A stretch of 64,000 nt of DNA from Papilionanthe hookeriana x Papilionanthe teres (lineage: Eukaryota > Streptophyta > Magnoliopsida > Asparagales > Orchidaceae). The translations under genes and the position numbers were made by a program. Location of the stretch: contig CM040430.1 in assembly GCA_022702705.1 (NCBI GenBank), positions 14,579,310 through 14,643,309 of the forward strand. The letters are read 5' to 3'. Under the pieces are notes generated by a model that worked only from the letters and a program-made list of their open reading frames with translations, did no database searches and was not told where the DNA came from. Positions 11,618-22,739 of this stretch are shown piece by piece (position 1 is the first letter of the stretch; each line of letters starts with the position of its first letter).

Positions 11618-12250
11618 CTCAAAAAGATCAAATCTAACAATTTCCACTTGAAATGGCTCAAGAATCGCAAATGTAGGTGATGCCCTAGCTTCCTAAGTCA
11701 CTTGCATCGAAGGTTAAAGAAAATCAGGTGAAATAATTTTGGGATTTTTTGGGTTTCTAAAAACTGAAAATTATTTTCGCGAACTGGCGCCTAAGTGTGA
11801 AAATATGACGCTTAGCCGTGGAGCACGATGCGTAAGCGCGAGGTCTCGGTGTTTAGCTGCGAGTTCACTGTTTTTAATTTTTTTGTTAAATACACATTTT
11901 CGCTCACTTACTCAACCCCTAAATTATTTTGATAAGTATATCATCAACTTATAATCTTCTTATCTCCATAATTTCACTTTTATAAATTAAAAACTATTCA
12001 ATACGAGTTTCACACAAACATAAACTCCTTACTAAATAAAACACATACAAATTACAAGTCTTATCCAAGACACTTGGATAAGATCTCATCTTTTCTACTC
12101 ACATTAAAAAAATTAAATAAAACACTAAAGCAAGTATTTAAAACACAAACATATTAGAACATTCTACAAAACATAAAACACTAAATATTAACACTAAACA
12201 CAGCAAACTAAGACTTAACACAACATTAAAACTTAACACAACAATAGAAA
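11618..12250 (-). other. Leader between ORFa and ORFb of element A, with GC-rich motif cluster
   Basis: This is AT-rich non-coding DNA except 11785-11865, where 'ctggcgcctaag', 'tgacgcttagccg', 'tgcgtaagcgcgagg' and 'tcggtgtttagctgcg' are packed together. The cluster lies upstream of ORFb's putative intron, as it does in element B. No ORF is supported. Confidence 0.65.
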
Positions 12251-12648
12251 TTAATTCCATTCTCCATTAGGTGGAATATATCCTTCATTAGTTCCATCTG
12301 AACCATTTGGTATATAGATTTGATAAAGGGTCGATGGTTGAAAACACTCACTGAATCTTCTTCTATCCACTTGTTCTTCAAAAACATAGCTTTATCCGCT
12401 TCTTCAATATGACTAGTATGTCTAAATTACATCTTTAAATGCCATCCAATATGTGCTAAATGTGTGTTAGTTTCATTTACTTTTGCTTCGATTAATGCAA
12501 CATCGGCCTAGATCTTCGCAATCTTTTCTGATATCCCTTGAATACTAACATCTAGAAATTCGTTATATAACTCCTGCGCTTTCTCATAAGTAAAATTCTT
12601 CTTATTTGCATCCTCCTTCTTCTTAACTTCACTCTATCAAGAAGACAT
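12251..12648 (-). pseudogene. Element A ORFa remnant (plant transposon protein-like, internally deleted)
   Basis: From ATG at 12648 on the minus strand, fragments read 'KKNFTYEKAQELYNEFLD', like the N-terminal 'RKKF..EE.QN.YNGFLL' of ORFa in element B. A coiled-coil-like 'GISEKIAKI...VALIEAKV' part then resembles the C-terminal part of B's ORFa ('SIKGMIENIMKIEERMMII'). The middle (several hundred bases in B) is absent, so this looks like an internal deletion product. The stop is at 12251. The first codons contain a stop and the frame shifts, so it is not functional. Confidence 0.5.
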
Positions 12649-13063
12649 TTTGCTCGCTTAAACTCTTCTGTAAGGCTCTTATGATGGAAATTTGGAATGA
12701 GATGTATTTCCTTTAATTTGGTCCCTTTTTATAGAGTTTAGATGGTCTAAAACTGTCCTCCCACTTTTACAAACCATCCATTAACGTGCCATGCAACTTC
12801 TCAATGATAATGGCTTATAGAAAAATAATTTTCACATTTTTCATAACTCCAGCGCATAAGCGCCAATTGCTGGCGCTCAGCCGCCAATGCCCATTTTAGA
12901 ATAGGTCTACTAAATGTCCGAATACTCATTTTAACTCATCCAAATTATCAATTAAGGTCTTATTAATCTCCACTGACATAATATAATCAAAATACTACCA
13001 TATAATTTTTACTTCAAACCAAATAAAGGACACAAAATAAACTTAAAGCAAAGCACAGCGATA
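12649..13063 (-). other. Leader upstream of ORFa in element A, with GC-rich motif
   Basis: This non-coding stretch lies between the conserved post-integrase hairpin and ORFa. At 12848-12890 it holds 'ccagcgcataagcgccaatt' and 'ctggcgctcagccgcc', the same motif family as in the LTR. Confidence 0.6.
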
Positions 13064-13108
13064 ACTATGGGTTGCCTCCCACAAAGCGCTTGGTTTAACG
13101 TCGTCAGC
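13064..13108 (-). promoter_or_regulatory. Conserved post-integrase motif with hairpin, element A
   Basis: The minus strand reads GACGACGTTAAACC, then AAGCGCTT, then GTGGGAGGCAACCCAT. The hairpin stem (13066-13083) is TGTGGG/CCCATA with loop AGGCAA and one G-T wobble. Element B has the same motif at the same place with a C-G closing pair in place of T-A. Such near-identity between otherwise decayed elements points to a constrained RNA or DNA element. Confidence 0.65.
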
Positions 13109-13164
13109 CTGACATACCCAGTACTTATTTTAGGTGACCCAACTTCATATTTTCATCAAGTTTA

Positions 13165-14330
13165 AATTAATCCACTGAGATATAAGGTTTCAGTCTTCGA
13201 CCATTTACTTTAAATATTTTCTCAGTTTTAGGTTCTTTAATATACACAGCTTCATAGGGATAAACTTTTATTATAATAAATGGCCCCCATCCACATGGAC
13301 TTAATTTTTCAAGAAAATAATCTTCATCTGGCATTATATAGCAAAACTTGTTGTCTTGACTCATTATTTTTATTTAGAATCCTACGATCATGCCACATCT
13401 TCATCTTTCTTTATATATCTTAGCACTTTCATATGATTCATTCCTTATCTCTTCAAGCTTATTTAATTGCAATAATCTTTTCTCACCAGCATCCTTCAAA
13501 TTATAATTGAACTCTTTAATAGCCCAATATGCTTTATGCTCAAGTTCAACTGGTAAATGACTCACTTTTCCAAAAATTAATTTATATAGGGACATTCCTA
13601 TAAGGGTCCTGTATGCAGTCCTATAAGCCCATAAAGCAAAGTCCAGTTTGATTAACCAATCCTTTTTGTTTGGATTAACAGATTTTTCCAAAAAATTTTT
13701 AACTTCACGATTGGATAATTCAACCAAACCACTTGTTTGAGGATGATAAGCAGTAGCAATTTTATGGATGATATGATATTTCTTTACTAGTTTATTTATA
13801 ATTGCATTTCTAAAATGACTTCCCCCATCAGTTATGATTTCTCTCCGCATTCCAAATCTATAAAATATGTTATTTCTTAAAAATTTTGTAATTTTTTTAG
13901 CTTCACATCGCGGTAAAGCAACAACTTTTATCCATTTAGATACATAGTCTACTGCTAACAATATGTATAAATTTCTGAAAGATGTTATCAATGACCCCAT
14001 GAAATCTAATCCCCAAACGTCAAATATTTCAACTTCCAACATATAATTGAGGGGAATCTCATTTATTATAGAAATATTGCCTACATGCTGACAACGATCA
14101 TAATTTTAATTTAATTATTAACATCCTTAAAAATTGTAGGCCAATAAAATCCAGATTGCAGAATTTTATATGCAGTTTTATGAATACCAAAATGTCCCCC
14201 AAAATCAGAATCATTACATTTTTGAATAATTTCATAAGCTTCTTCTAATTGTACACATCTCCGAATAATTAAATCATTTCCTTGTTTATATAAAAATTGG
14301 TCGTCCCAAAAATAAGTCTTAGCCTCAGAT
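13165..14330 (-). pseudogene. Element A integrase
   Basis: The N-terminal HHCC zinc region is recognisable: 'GGHFGIHKT' near 14190 and 'CQHVG' near 14080 after a frameshift. The core has all three catalytic acidic residues in order: Asp in 'WGLDFMG' (about 14010), Asp in 'TDGGSHF' (about 13830) and Glu in 'GLVELSNRE' (about 13725). The C-terminal domain is read at 13364-13167 ('WGPFIIIKVYPYEAVYIKE'). The core is open for 213 codons (14042-13401), the best preserved part of the element. A stop separates core and C-terminal domain near 13380. It would join element cDNA into host chromosomes. Confidence 0.9.
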
Positions 14331-14344
14331 AAAATTTTTTTCCT

Positions 14345-15660
14345 CTATTGGTATGTCAAAGTATAATGTAATATGTCACTAACAATAAAATTTACTATGT
14401 CTGCATAGCATGGAACACGCCACTCATTAAGAGTGAACAATTTTTCATCATGAAAATACTCATTAATTTCTTCATCAGAAAAGTGAGATTTTTCATTTTC
14501 AAGCCTGGACAGATGATCAACAATTTGATTATCAGCACCCTTCCTATCTACTATCTCAAAGTTAAATTCTTGTAAAAGAAGAATCCATCTTATCAATCTT
14601 GGTTTTGCATCCTTCTTTTTCATTAAATATTTAATATCATAATGGTCAGTATGCACCACACATTTAGTTCCAATTAAATATGATCTGTCAAAAGTAAATA
14701 CTATAGCTAATAACTCTTTCTCGGTTGTGGTATAGTTAATTTGAGCTTCATTAAGAGTTCTACTAGCATAGTAGATTACTTTGAAAATTTTATAATATTT
14801 TATCCTAAAATAGCTATAATAGCATAATCACTTGCATCACACATTAATTCAAAAGGTTTTTCCCAATCTAGTGAAACAATACAGGTGTAGTGATTAATTT
14901 TTCTTTTAACAACTCAAAAGCTTTTAGGCATTCTTTATCAAAATTAAAAATTGCATCTTTTTCCAATAAATGGCATAGAGGCTTAGCAAATTTTGAAAAG
15001 TCTTTAATAAAACGTCTGTAGAATCTAGCATGTCCTAAAAAACTCATAATCTCCCTTACATTTGTTGGGCAAGGTAAATTAGCGACTTGAATCTTTGTAG
15101 GGTCTACTTCCATACCTTTTTTTGAAATATGATGTCCTGCTATCATAAATTGGCATTTTTCCCAATTAATGACTTAGCGTTTAAGAGCTTTAGATAAATG
15201 TTTTAAACATGATTCATATAAAATTCCGTACACTAAAAAATTATCCATAAAAACTTCAATTTCCTTTTCAATTAAATCACAAAAAATTGCCATCATTCAT
15301 ATTTGAAATGTAGCAGGGGCATTACATAAACCAAAGTGCATTCTTCTAAAAGCAAATGTACTATAAGGACTTGTAAACGATATTTTCTCTTGATCCTCAG
15401 GAGCAATTTGTATTTGGTGATAACAAGTATATCCATCCAGAGAACAAAAGTATTTATGGCTAGCTAGTCTATCCAACATTTGATCAAGAAAGGGAAGTGG
15501 AAATGATCTTTCCTGGTGGCAAGATTTAATTTTCTATAATCAATGCATATTTGCCATATTGTAACTTGTCTTGTTGGTATTAATTCATTATTTTCATTAA
15601 CAGTTATAGTTACTCCTTCTTTTTTAGGAACACAGTGAATATGACAAACCCATGCACTAT
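14345..15660 (-). pseudogene. Element A reverse transcriptase and RNase H
   Basis: RT blocks in order on the minus strand: 'CSLDGYTCYHQIQIAPEDQ' (about 15440), 'FGLCNAPATFQ' (about 15305), and the active site 'VFMDN' (about 15255), where the usual FMDD has lost its second Asp. The connection region 'NVREIMSFLGHARFYRRFI' lies near 15010-15060. RNase H and tether pieces run 14870-14345, including 'VHTDHYDIKYL', 'DAKPRLIRW' and 'DNQIVDHLSRLE'. Multiple stops and frameshifts occur between blocks, so this is a dead pol. The order RT-RNase H-integrase is that of Ty3/gypsy elements. Confidence 0.9.
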
Positions 15661-16737
15661 CTGAAATAGGTGGATAATTACAGCTCTAACCACTTTAAAA
15701 TTTCTTTCTTAACAACTTTTTTCATAATAGGATTTAATCTCCTTTGAGGATCAGCCCTGGGTTTGTAGCTTTCTTCCATAAGAATTCTGTGCATACAAAT
15801 TGAAGGACTGACTCCTTTAATATCAGTTATGGTCCGTCCAAAGGCTTTCTTATATTTATTTAAAGTTTTAAACAAACTCTCTTCTTCTTCAATAGTTAAT
15901 TTCGAGGAAATTATAACAGGTAAAGTTGAGGAATCACCTAAAAAGGCATATTTTAAATGTTTAGGAAGTAACTTCAATTCAAGTTCAGGAGGTTTTCAAT
16001 TGATGGACAAAAAGATCATCCTTCTTTGTCATATCCAAAACTTCAAAACTTTCTTGAACATAACTTAAATCTTCCTTAATAAAGTCATCAGAATAGTGTT
16101 TCCACTTCTTGCTTGTGTTCCAACTTTTCACTTTCAGATTTTTTTTCATATGTTGCTTTAAAATGACATTCACTCAGATATCTAATTACATCCATCCTGA
16201 ACATTCATCATCTTTACCTATGACATGATATTTAATTGATTTTGAAATATTAAATGTAACAGTTTGATCATTGACATGCATAGTTAATTCTCCTTTCTAC
16301 ACATCTATCATTTCTCTTCCTGTAGCTAGGAAAGTTCTCCCCAAAATAATATGTATCTCTTTATCTTCCTCCATATCTAACACAATGAAATCAATAAGAA
16401 ATATAAATTGATCCACTTTTACTAAAACATCTTCTATAACTCATTTAGGATACGTTATCTAACGATCTACTAACTACAGAGTTACAGTAGTCGGGGTTAT
16501 TTCTCATAATCCCAATCTTTTAAATATAGATAATGATATAAGGTTAATGCTTGCACCTAAATTATATAAAGCTTTCCCATAAAATCTATCTCCGATTGCA
16601 CATGGAATTGTGAAGCTACTAGGATCTTTAAGCTTCTTTAGAAGTTTCTTCTGAATTATTGGACTACATTCTTCACTAAGGGCAAAAGTCTTGTTATCTT
16701 CAAACTTCCTTTTTCTGTTTAGAATACCCTTCATAAA
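15661..16737 (-). pseudogene. Element A protease and protease-RT linker
   Basis: At 16734-16504 the polyprotein reads 'KKLLKKLKDPSSFTIPCAIG' then 'ALYNLGASINLISLSIF', the Athila protease region; the active-site D(T/L)GAS has become NLGAS. A broken linker follows through 16173-15985. At 15977-15678 comes 'LPKHLKYAFLGDSSTLPVII', the conserved segment preceding Athila RT. The first codons at 16737 directly continue the gag tail found at 18360, across the solo LTR inserted between. Confidence 0.85.
16733..16737. repeat. Target-site duplication ATAAA (left)
   Basis: The 5-bp ATAAA is repeated exactly at 18355-18359 on the other side of the solo LTR. Confidence 0.9.
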
Positions 16738-16949
16738 TGACCCACAATTTTATATTATGATATTTTTAATTTAATTGCAACGACGCCAAAAACTTGACCC
16801 CGCTATAATATATGTATAGAATTGTAATTGTTTATGTTGTGGATGCTATGTAAGTATACGTATCGTATCAAGTAATACAGGGCTCTAGTGGAGTCCGGTT
16901 ATCGATCCCACGGGGAAAGAGAAAATTCAATAACATGCCTAATTTTAAA

Positions 16950-16982
16950 ATAATAATAATAATGATAATAATAATAATAATA
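16950..16982. repeat. (TAA)n microsatellite in the solo LTR
   Basis: 'aataataataataatgataa' followed by further ATA repeats; short and imperfect. Confidence 0.85.
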
Positions 16983-18004
16983 TACGAAGATTTGGAATTC
17001 TGAATTTAAGCGCAATAAAGTAAACTAAGTATTTTAATTAGATAAATTAACTAAGTAGAAAATTAATACGAATTGCAAGTGGAGGAAATAAAACTAATTG
17101 CTAAATAAGTCTTAACTATTCGGAAAAAGTATCTTCCCCTTGTTTAGAAATTTAAATGATTGATGAATTTAAATAGATAATGTTAAGGTATTGTGACAAA
17201 TAAGAGCATTCCTATTCTTTACCCTTTGGTCCAGGTGTAAAGAATATTGACTAATCCTATGTTTGATTACTGAATCTGCGGCTAGGCTGGGAGGATACCG
17301 ACGCACTTCAGAGCTCCCACGTTCCTCTCGCTCGAGGGCTAACATCTACACTTCGGCTCTCGAAACAATAGGACCGAATTGAATATTTTAGTACTGTCAC
17401 ACTAAAATGCTTAATTCTACGCCGATGATATTATTTCCTATTTATTTGCACCCTCTTTCCAAGGCTTTTGAATTCCCGAATATCAGATGTAATTTTTACT
17501 ATAGTTGATAATCAACATATTTTAACAAATCAAATGGCCAGTTTGAAAAGTAAATTAAGTTTTAAGTAAAAATTATCACAATTTATTAATATATAAAATT
17601 ATCTTTATTTTAATTTCATCAAGTCACTTAATTTCATAAACAGGGAGAAAGACTAAATAAACTACTCAGAATGCATGGAAACTAAACTAAGCATGGATTT
17701 CATTTAAAGTTAAAAACAATAAATATAAATACTTATCTTAATTTATCCCAAGCGAGACTCCTCGCAGTTCCTTTGACTCTTCCTTCCAGTACAACAAAAC
17801 TCACTAAAAACTCACTAACTCACTCAAGAACTCTCTACGACACACACTAAGACTCAAAACTGCACTCTAAAGACACTTAGAACACACAAAAATAACACAC
17901 TAAAGACTTAATTTCAGCTTCTATATATAGAGGTGAGCAAAGGACCAAGAGGTGTGTAAGCATCCCTTCAAAAAGTGTCCGGAGTTCAATGTATCCGCAC
18001 CATT

Positions 18005-18205
18005 TGAACTAGCTCGCCGTCGGCGACGAACTACCTCAGTTGTCGGCTAGGCTTCTAGAAGATCTTCAAGCCGCTCTAGCTCGGCTGTCGGCGGGCTCGG
18101 GCTCGCTGTCAGCGAGACAGTTATAAATTCTTCAGAATTTTCTTCTCGTAACCTCGCCGTCGGCGGGCTCGATCTCGTCGTCGGTGACTCAGCACAAATT
18201 ATATG
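18005..18205. repeat. CTCGCCGTCGGCG near-palindromic array in the solo LTR U3
   Basis: 'gctcgccgtcggcgac', 'cagttgtcggctagg', 'gctcggctgtcggcgggctc', 'gctcgctgtcagcgag', 'cctcgccgtcggcgggctcg' and 'ctcgtcgtcggtgac' follow each other in otherwise AT-rich DNA. This is the positional counterpart of the GCGCCTAAGCGCC clusters in A and B, with a different word. Confidence 0.8.
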
Positions 18206-18354
18206 ATTTTGCTCCAAATTCGCTCCTTTTTATGATTTTTGCTTTTATCACCTAAATTCTTCATTCCTGCAATAAAATAAAGAAAATACCCTTCTTTAAA
18301 GTGCAATTTCATCAAAAATAGGTATGAATTTCTTAATAAATTTTTCAGCGATCA

Positions 18355-18359
18355 ATAAA
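18355..18359. repeat. Target-site duplication ATAAA (right)
   Basis: Matches 16733-16737 exactly. Confidence 0.9.
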
Positions 18360-19904
18360 CTTCACATAGCTTGACATTTTTTCTAAGGCTTCAGTAAATG
18401 GAATATTTATTGTAAGTTTCTTAAAAATTTCCAAGAACTTTTAAAATTGCATATCCAACTTTTGTTGTTGAAGTCTATGAGAAAATGGTGGAGGTGGCTT
18501 TTCTATATCAATTTTTGTGGAGAAATAGGTCTTTCCAAACCTTTCTGAGTGTCCCCTTTTGGTTCTTCAATTTCTTCTTTCTTTACTTCAATCTCATTTT
18601 GAACTCTACCTTCCAACTATTTTCCACTTCTTAATTGAATAGCTTTTACTTGCTCTTTATTTTTGTCTCTTGAATTTATCTTTGTATTACTAGGAAGCGT
18701 TCCTTGGGATCTATTACTGAATGAATTGGCTATTTGTCTCAATTGATTCTCAATATTTATAATTGTAGATCCTTGCCTTTGCAATTGATTTTCCATTTGT
18801 AACACCACTTCTTCTATATACAACTTATTCTCCTTAAATTGTGAAGCATTGTTAAAACTTGGAGGATAAGTAGATCTATAATTACTATTCCCTTGGCTAT
18901 TCCAATTCCCCAATGGGTTTTAGTTGATTGTTCCCCCATTGTTCATTATTACCACCCTGATTATTCTTATTCCAATTAAAGTTTGGATGGTTCTTCCAAC
19001 CTGGCTTATAATGATTGGAATATGGGTTATTAGGCTTATTTATGACATTCAAAGTTTCTAATGATGTTTGAGAATCTACCATTTGGCCTAATGAATTTTC
19101 TTTAATCATTGAAATTGGTTGAGAAATATTCATTCCAAATTGGTCTATCTTCCTTGAAATTGCAGCAACTTGATTTGCTAGCATTGTAAAAGTATCAAAT
19201 TCATGAATATTGGCTACCTTTTTAGAATTTGCCCTCTCAGAAGGCCATTGAAAATTATTTGTAACCATTTTTTCAATTAAAGCATAAGTTTCATTAAACT
19301 GTTTAGACATCAATGAACCACCAATAGCTGCATCGATAATAGATCTTAGAGATCCAACTAATCCATTATAAAAAGTTTGAATGACTAACCAATCTGGTAT
19401 CAAATGATTTGGACACTTTCTTAGGAGAGCTTTAAAACATTCTCATGCTTCATAAATAGATTCTCCTTCAAACTGGTAAAAACATGTAATATCATTTCTA
19501 AGCTTTGCAGTCTTTGATGGTAGAAAATATTTAGCAAGAAAATTTTGTGCTAAATCACTCCAAGTTCTGATAGATCTAGGTTCTAACGAATTTAATCACA
19601 TCTTAGTTTTATCCCTTAATGAGAAAGGAAAAAGTCTATGTCTAATAGTATCATCCGAAACACCATCATATTTAAATGTAGCACATAATTCTAGAAAATT
19701 GGCAAGATGTAAATGTGAATCCTCACTTGGTGCTCCCCCAAACTGATTATTAGATACAATTTGGATAATAGCAGGTTTAAGTTCAAATGATTTAGCTACT
19801 ACAATAAGATTTTGAATACTACCATGAAATTCATCTACTGTACGGTTAGCATAATCTCTTGAAGATCTAAATTCTTGATGAATTTCAGCATTTTAATTTG
19901 TCAT
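18360..19904 (-). pseudogene. Element A gag
   Basis: From ATG at 19904 on the minus strand the sequence matches the Athila gag pattern: 'NNQFGGAPSEDSHLHLANFL', 'FPFSLRDK', 'LAQNFLAKYFLPSKTAKLRN', 'FEGESIYEA', 'IQTFYNGLVGSLRSIIDAA' and 'GGSLMSK'. A Gln/Asn-rich tail and 'LEIFKKLTINIPFTEALEKM' follow. Scattered stops (codon 4, about 19600, 19445, 18900, 18600) inactivate it; 19403-18897 is open for 168 codons. Gag forms the virus-like particle. Its 3' end at 18360 is cut by the solo LTR. Confidence 0.9.
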
Positions 19905-20132
19905 TTCTTGAATATTTTTATCTTTTTTTGTATTTTTAATTTTTCTAATTTTTTCAGAACGTGAACTATACATATACTATTATAAAACACAATAAAATAA
20001 AATTACACAACAAAAACAACAATTTTCAAAAATAAATCTCACAAGTTTAAATAAGACTTTAAAAAGTAAAAATTAATTTTTCTTTAAAAATTATTTTCAA
20101 ATATTATTATAACTTCCTTTATTTTCTTTCAC

Positions 20133-20150
20133 TCCCCGGCAACGACACTA
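20133..20150 (-). other. Primer binding site of element A
   Basis: The minus strand reads TAGTGTCGTTGCCGGGGA, the Athila-type PBS, six bases inside the 5' LTR edge (20157). A variant of its first half also lies inside the LTR at about 20230-20258. Confidence 0.75.
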
Positions 20151-20156
20151 AAAACT

Positions 20157-21075
20157 TGATCCCCTTGTTATTTATGCTTAATTTTTATATATGAATTGAT
20201 ACTTCTCTTTAATTATATCTTTTTCTTTACAACAACGCCAAAAACTTGATGCCAATGTAAATAAGAGATTTAAATGATATTTTTAAATAAGATACTACTC
20301 AAGTATACGTCTCGTTATTAAGCAATATAGGACTTTCTGATTAAGCCTCGAGATATCGATCCCACAGAGAAAGTGTTAAACAAAGAAAATAGAAAAATAT
20401 CTTTTTACTTATTAAGAAAGATCTTACCCAAACTAAAGATAGTATTCTAGGAAAGAAATTTTGATTCTTTTTATTAATTTTTATAATTTGAAATAAAAGT
20501 AAACAACAACTTTAACTAAAATTTTATAAGATGTAAGCAAATGCAAATAAAATATCTTTTTCCTTTTCATGAATCAGTAATAAGTCATGGAAATTATTGT
20601 TGTGGAAGTATCTAAAATGTGTTGTGCCAAATAGGAGGAATTATATTCTTTACCTTTACTAGAAATGCTATAAAGAACATAGATTAATCTATTGTTTTAT
20701 AAATCTTGAAGACGAGACAGGCAGGAAAGATACTAGCTCTCACTCTAGAGTTTCCTTTATTCTCTCCACCTGGGGGCTAACATCTCGTATCAAAACATAA
20801 AATAATAAATCGAATTGGGGGCTTTAGCCTGTTACTCTAAAGTCCTCTAATTCTACACCCATCAAAGTATATCTCCCTATTTATTTGTAGTTAACCATAT
20901 GGATTACATTCTCACCCATATAATCTCATGTGATTCTTTCCAATTATTGACTGAGACAATGTCATACCAGTTCTTACATGTTCTCACAACATATTTTAAC
21001 ATCTTAATTGAAAAAATCAAGAAGTAAATGAAGTGCAAGGTTTTGATCATCACAACTTCTTCCAACATTGAAATC
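20157..21075 (-). mobile_element. 5' LTR of element A, truncated
   Basis: It starts TGATCCCCTTG as in the 3' LTR at 6887 and follows it closely to about 21075 ('cttccaacattgaaatc'), after which similarity ends. About half the LTR, including the U3, is missing. The sequence beyond looks like LINE 3' end, so a deletion removed the rest of the LTR and the flanking target duplication. Confidence 0.88.
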
Positions 21076-21529
21076 TAAGGTTTGTCTTGGATGCTCATTT
21101 TATAGTCCTTTTGTAATGCTACCTATTTTCTGTAGTTTTTTTAGTTGCTTGTACTCCTTGCCACTATGATCTGTTACTGCTCTTCCTTTGCTCATGGTGC
21201 ACCTACTGGTTGTCTCTTTATCATTTTTGTTTGCTACTACAGTGCTATGCTCTTACTTCATATATGCAATAGCCTCTCTACATGAAATTTTTTGATTTTT
21301 TTTCTTTAAACCTATACTTTTTGGGTATACTTGTATCTTTGGAACTATACTTTGTGGGTATACTTGTATCTTTTTTGGGGTTTTCTATATTTTTTTGAGT
21401 GGAGTTGTATTATGGGAGGAGGAACCCCTAGGACCAACTGCATTTTTTTGCTTTTTATATTTGAGGATTCTCCCCTCCTCTTCTGTACTTATTTTTCAAT
21501 ATTAACACGTACTAAGTCGTATAATGCTC

Positions 21530-21533
<4 letters not shown>
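21076..21533 (+). mobile_element. Probable 3' end of the LINE interrupted by element A
   Basis: Non-coding, T-rich DNA ends in a 'cttctgtacttatttttcaa' block followed by 'gctctttca' and the AT array. Plant L1 elements commonly end with a 'gtactt...caataaa'-type 3' UTR, and this lies exactly across element A from the LINE's RNase H at 6886. The assignment is by position and style, not by coding content. Confidence 0.45.

Positions 21534-21617
<84 letters not shown>
21534..21617. repeat. (AT)n microsatellite
   Basis: About 42 uninterrupted AT dinucleotides. It abuts the left TAT LTR; a (CA)n(TA)n tract abuts the right one, as if that element inserted into an AT array. Confidence 0.98.
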
Positions 21618-21621
<4 letters not shown>

Positions 21622-22157
21622 GAAACGTGCCGACATGAATCCAAAGAGATCAAATGGTCCTAGAAGACTCTTATTTCTGATTAGAGTTTCATGCCAAAAG
21701 TTATTAAATGATCGGTCAACTAAGCCTGCTTGCCTAGTCGACCAGAAATCTCATCGGATTTGGATGATCGGTTAAATCAGACGACTAGTGGGATTGATCA
21801 AGAACAAGGCAATCGACAGTTGGAAATAAAATTAGTTTAGTCATACATCTTGTCCAGTGGACGCGACAATTCGTGAAAGTGGTGCTCATTCAATTATTAA
21901 TGCTAAAGATGTAGTTAAATTAACTACCCAAGATTAGAGAAGTGACAAGGAATACTCATTAATAGTGAAATAAAGAGGGTATATTGTAACTGTATATTGA
22001 AGTTACCTATTATTATAAATAGGGGTTATTTTATAAATAAATGTTTTACTCTTGATTTCATGAATTTCATATGGACTTGTATTTTCTCTCTTCTATCTTC
22101 TTCTTTTGTGTTCTAAACTCTCGAGGCATTCCTACTATGGCATTTAAGGATTTAAAA
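21613..22157 (+). mobile_element. 5' LTR of nested TAT-type gypsy element
   Basis: It is closely similar to 61879-62406, sharing blocks such as 'ggttaaatcagacgac', 'gacagttggaaataaaatta' and 'aggtagttaaattaactacc'. A TATA box TATAAATAG lies at 22014, then 'ataaataaatg' and a pyrimidine-rich 'tctctcttctatcttcttct'. The left edge merges into the AT array, so the exact start is uncertain. Sequence after about 22157 is not shared with the right copy, as expected at an LTR/internal border. Confidence 0.75.
22014..22022 (+). promoter_or_regulatory. TATA box of the TAT 5' LTR
   Basis: TATAAATAG, conserved in the right LTR copy at 62259-62267. Confidence 0.6.
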
Positions 22158-22243
22158 TCTTAAAAGGTGGTGCGGTGAGCCTGGACAAGCCAAAAACGAG
22201 AAAATGGTCATTATAGGAAAGTGAGACTAACCGGTGAGATATG
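22158..22243 (+). other. Leader of the TAT element, cut by L1
   Basis: 'ggtggtgcggtgagcctgg' and 'aaccggtgagatatg' lie between the LTR end and giant unit L1. The first could be a decayed primer binding site, but I cannot match it firmly to a tRNA. Confidence 0.35.
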
Positions 22244-22739
22244 TGTTGACCTCATTTTTGATGAGGTCTTCCCTTCTTCTTTTTAGTGCTTAGGATCTAG
22301 CCTTAGGCTTTTCCTTTGACTATCTTAGAGGACTAGGATTGGGACCCGCCTTTTAGAAATTCAAACCACTTCTCAACTCCCTGCAAACTCCACAAACTTG
22401 ACTATAGACCCCTAATCACCTAGAGGGTTGAAATCGAATGTGGAAGTTTAAAGGATGAGTTCTATAGGACTCTTTGGCCTTAGGACTACCCACAGGTGGC
22501 CCGGTCCGATGAGGGGCTGACTTACATTACACTTACACACTACATTTCCACACACTTCCTAAAACCACACCCATACCCAACTTAACCTCCGACTCATGTG
22601 GGTGATTCACATGGATGGTCCTTAACCCCTAAGCCCTTGGCAAGAGGGTTAGGAACAACATAATGAATGCCTCAAATGAGTCCTTTCATGGCTCATATGG
22701 GCTTGAAATGGTTTCATGGCTCAACCAAAATGATTTCTT

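Larger units (their letters stand above)
16738..18354 (-). mobile_element. Solo Athila-type LTR inserted between gag and protease of element A
   Basis: This 1617-bp unit starts TGACCCACAA and ends AGCGATCA (TG...CA), flanked by perfect ATAAA. Removing it with one duplication rejoins the gag tail ('SSYVKF') to the protease start ('MKGILNRKRKFED'). Orientation is minus, judged from the order of the PBS-like relic, the 'cgatcccacgggg' block and the U3. It differs clearly from the LTRs of A and B, so it belongs to another Athila family. No internal region is present, so this is a solo LTR left by LTR-LTR recombination. It holds a TAA-type microsatellite near 16950-16982 and a CTCGCCGTCGGCG array in the U3. 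Confidence 0.92.

Noticed and set aside
21331..21775. ORFs with long Ile-Tyr repeats
   Set aside because: Translation of the (AT)n array.
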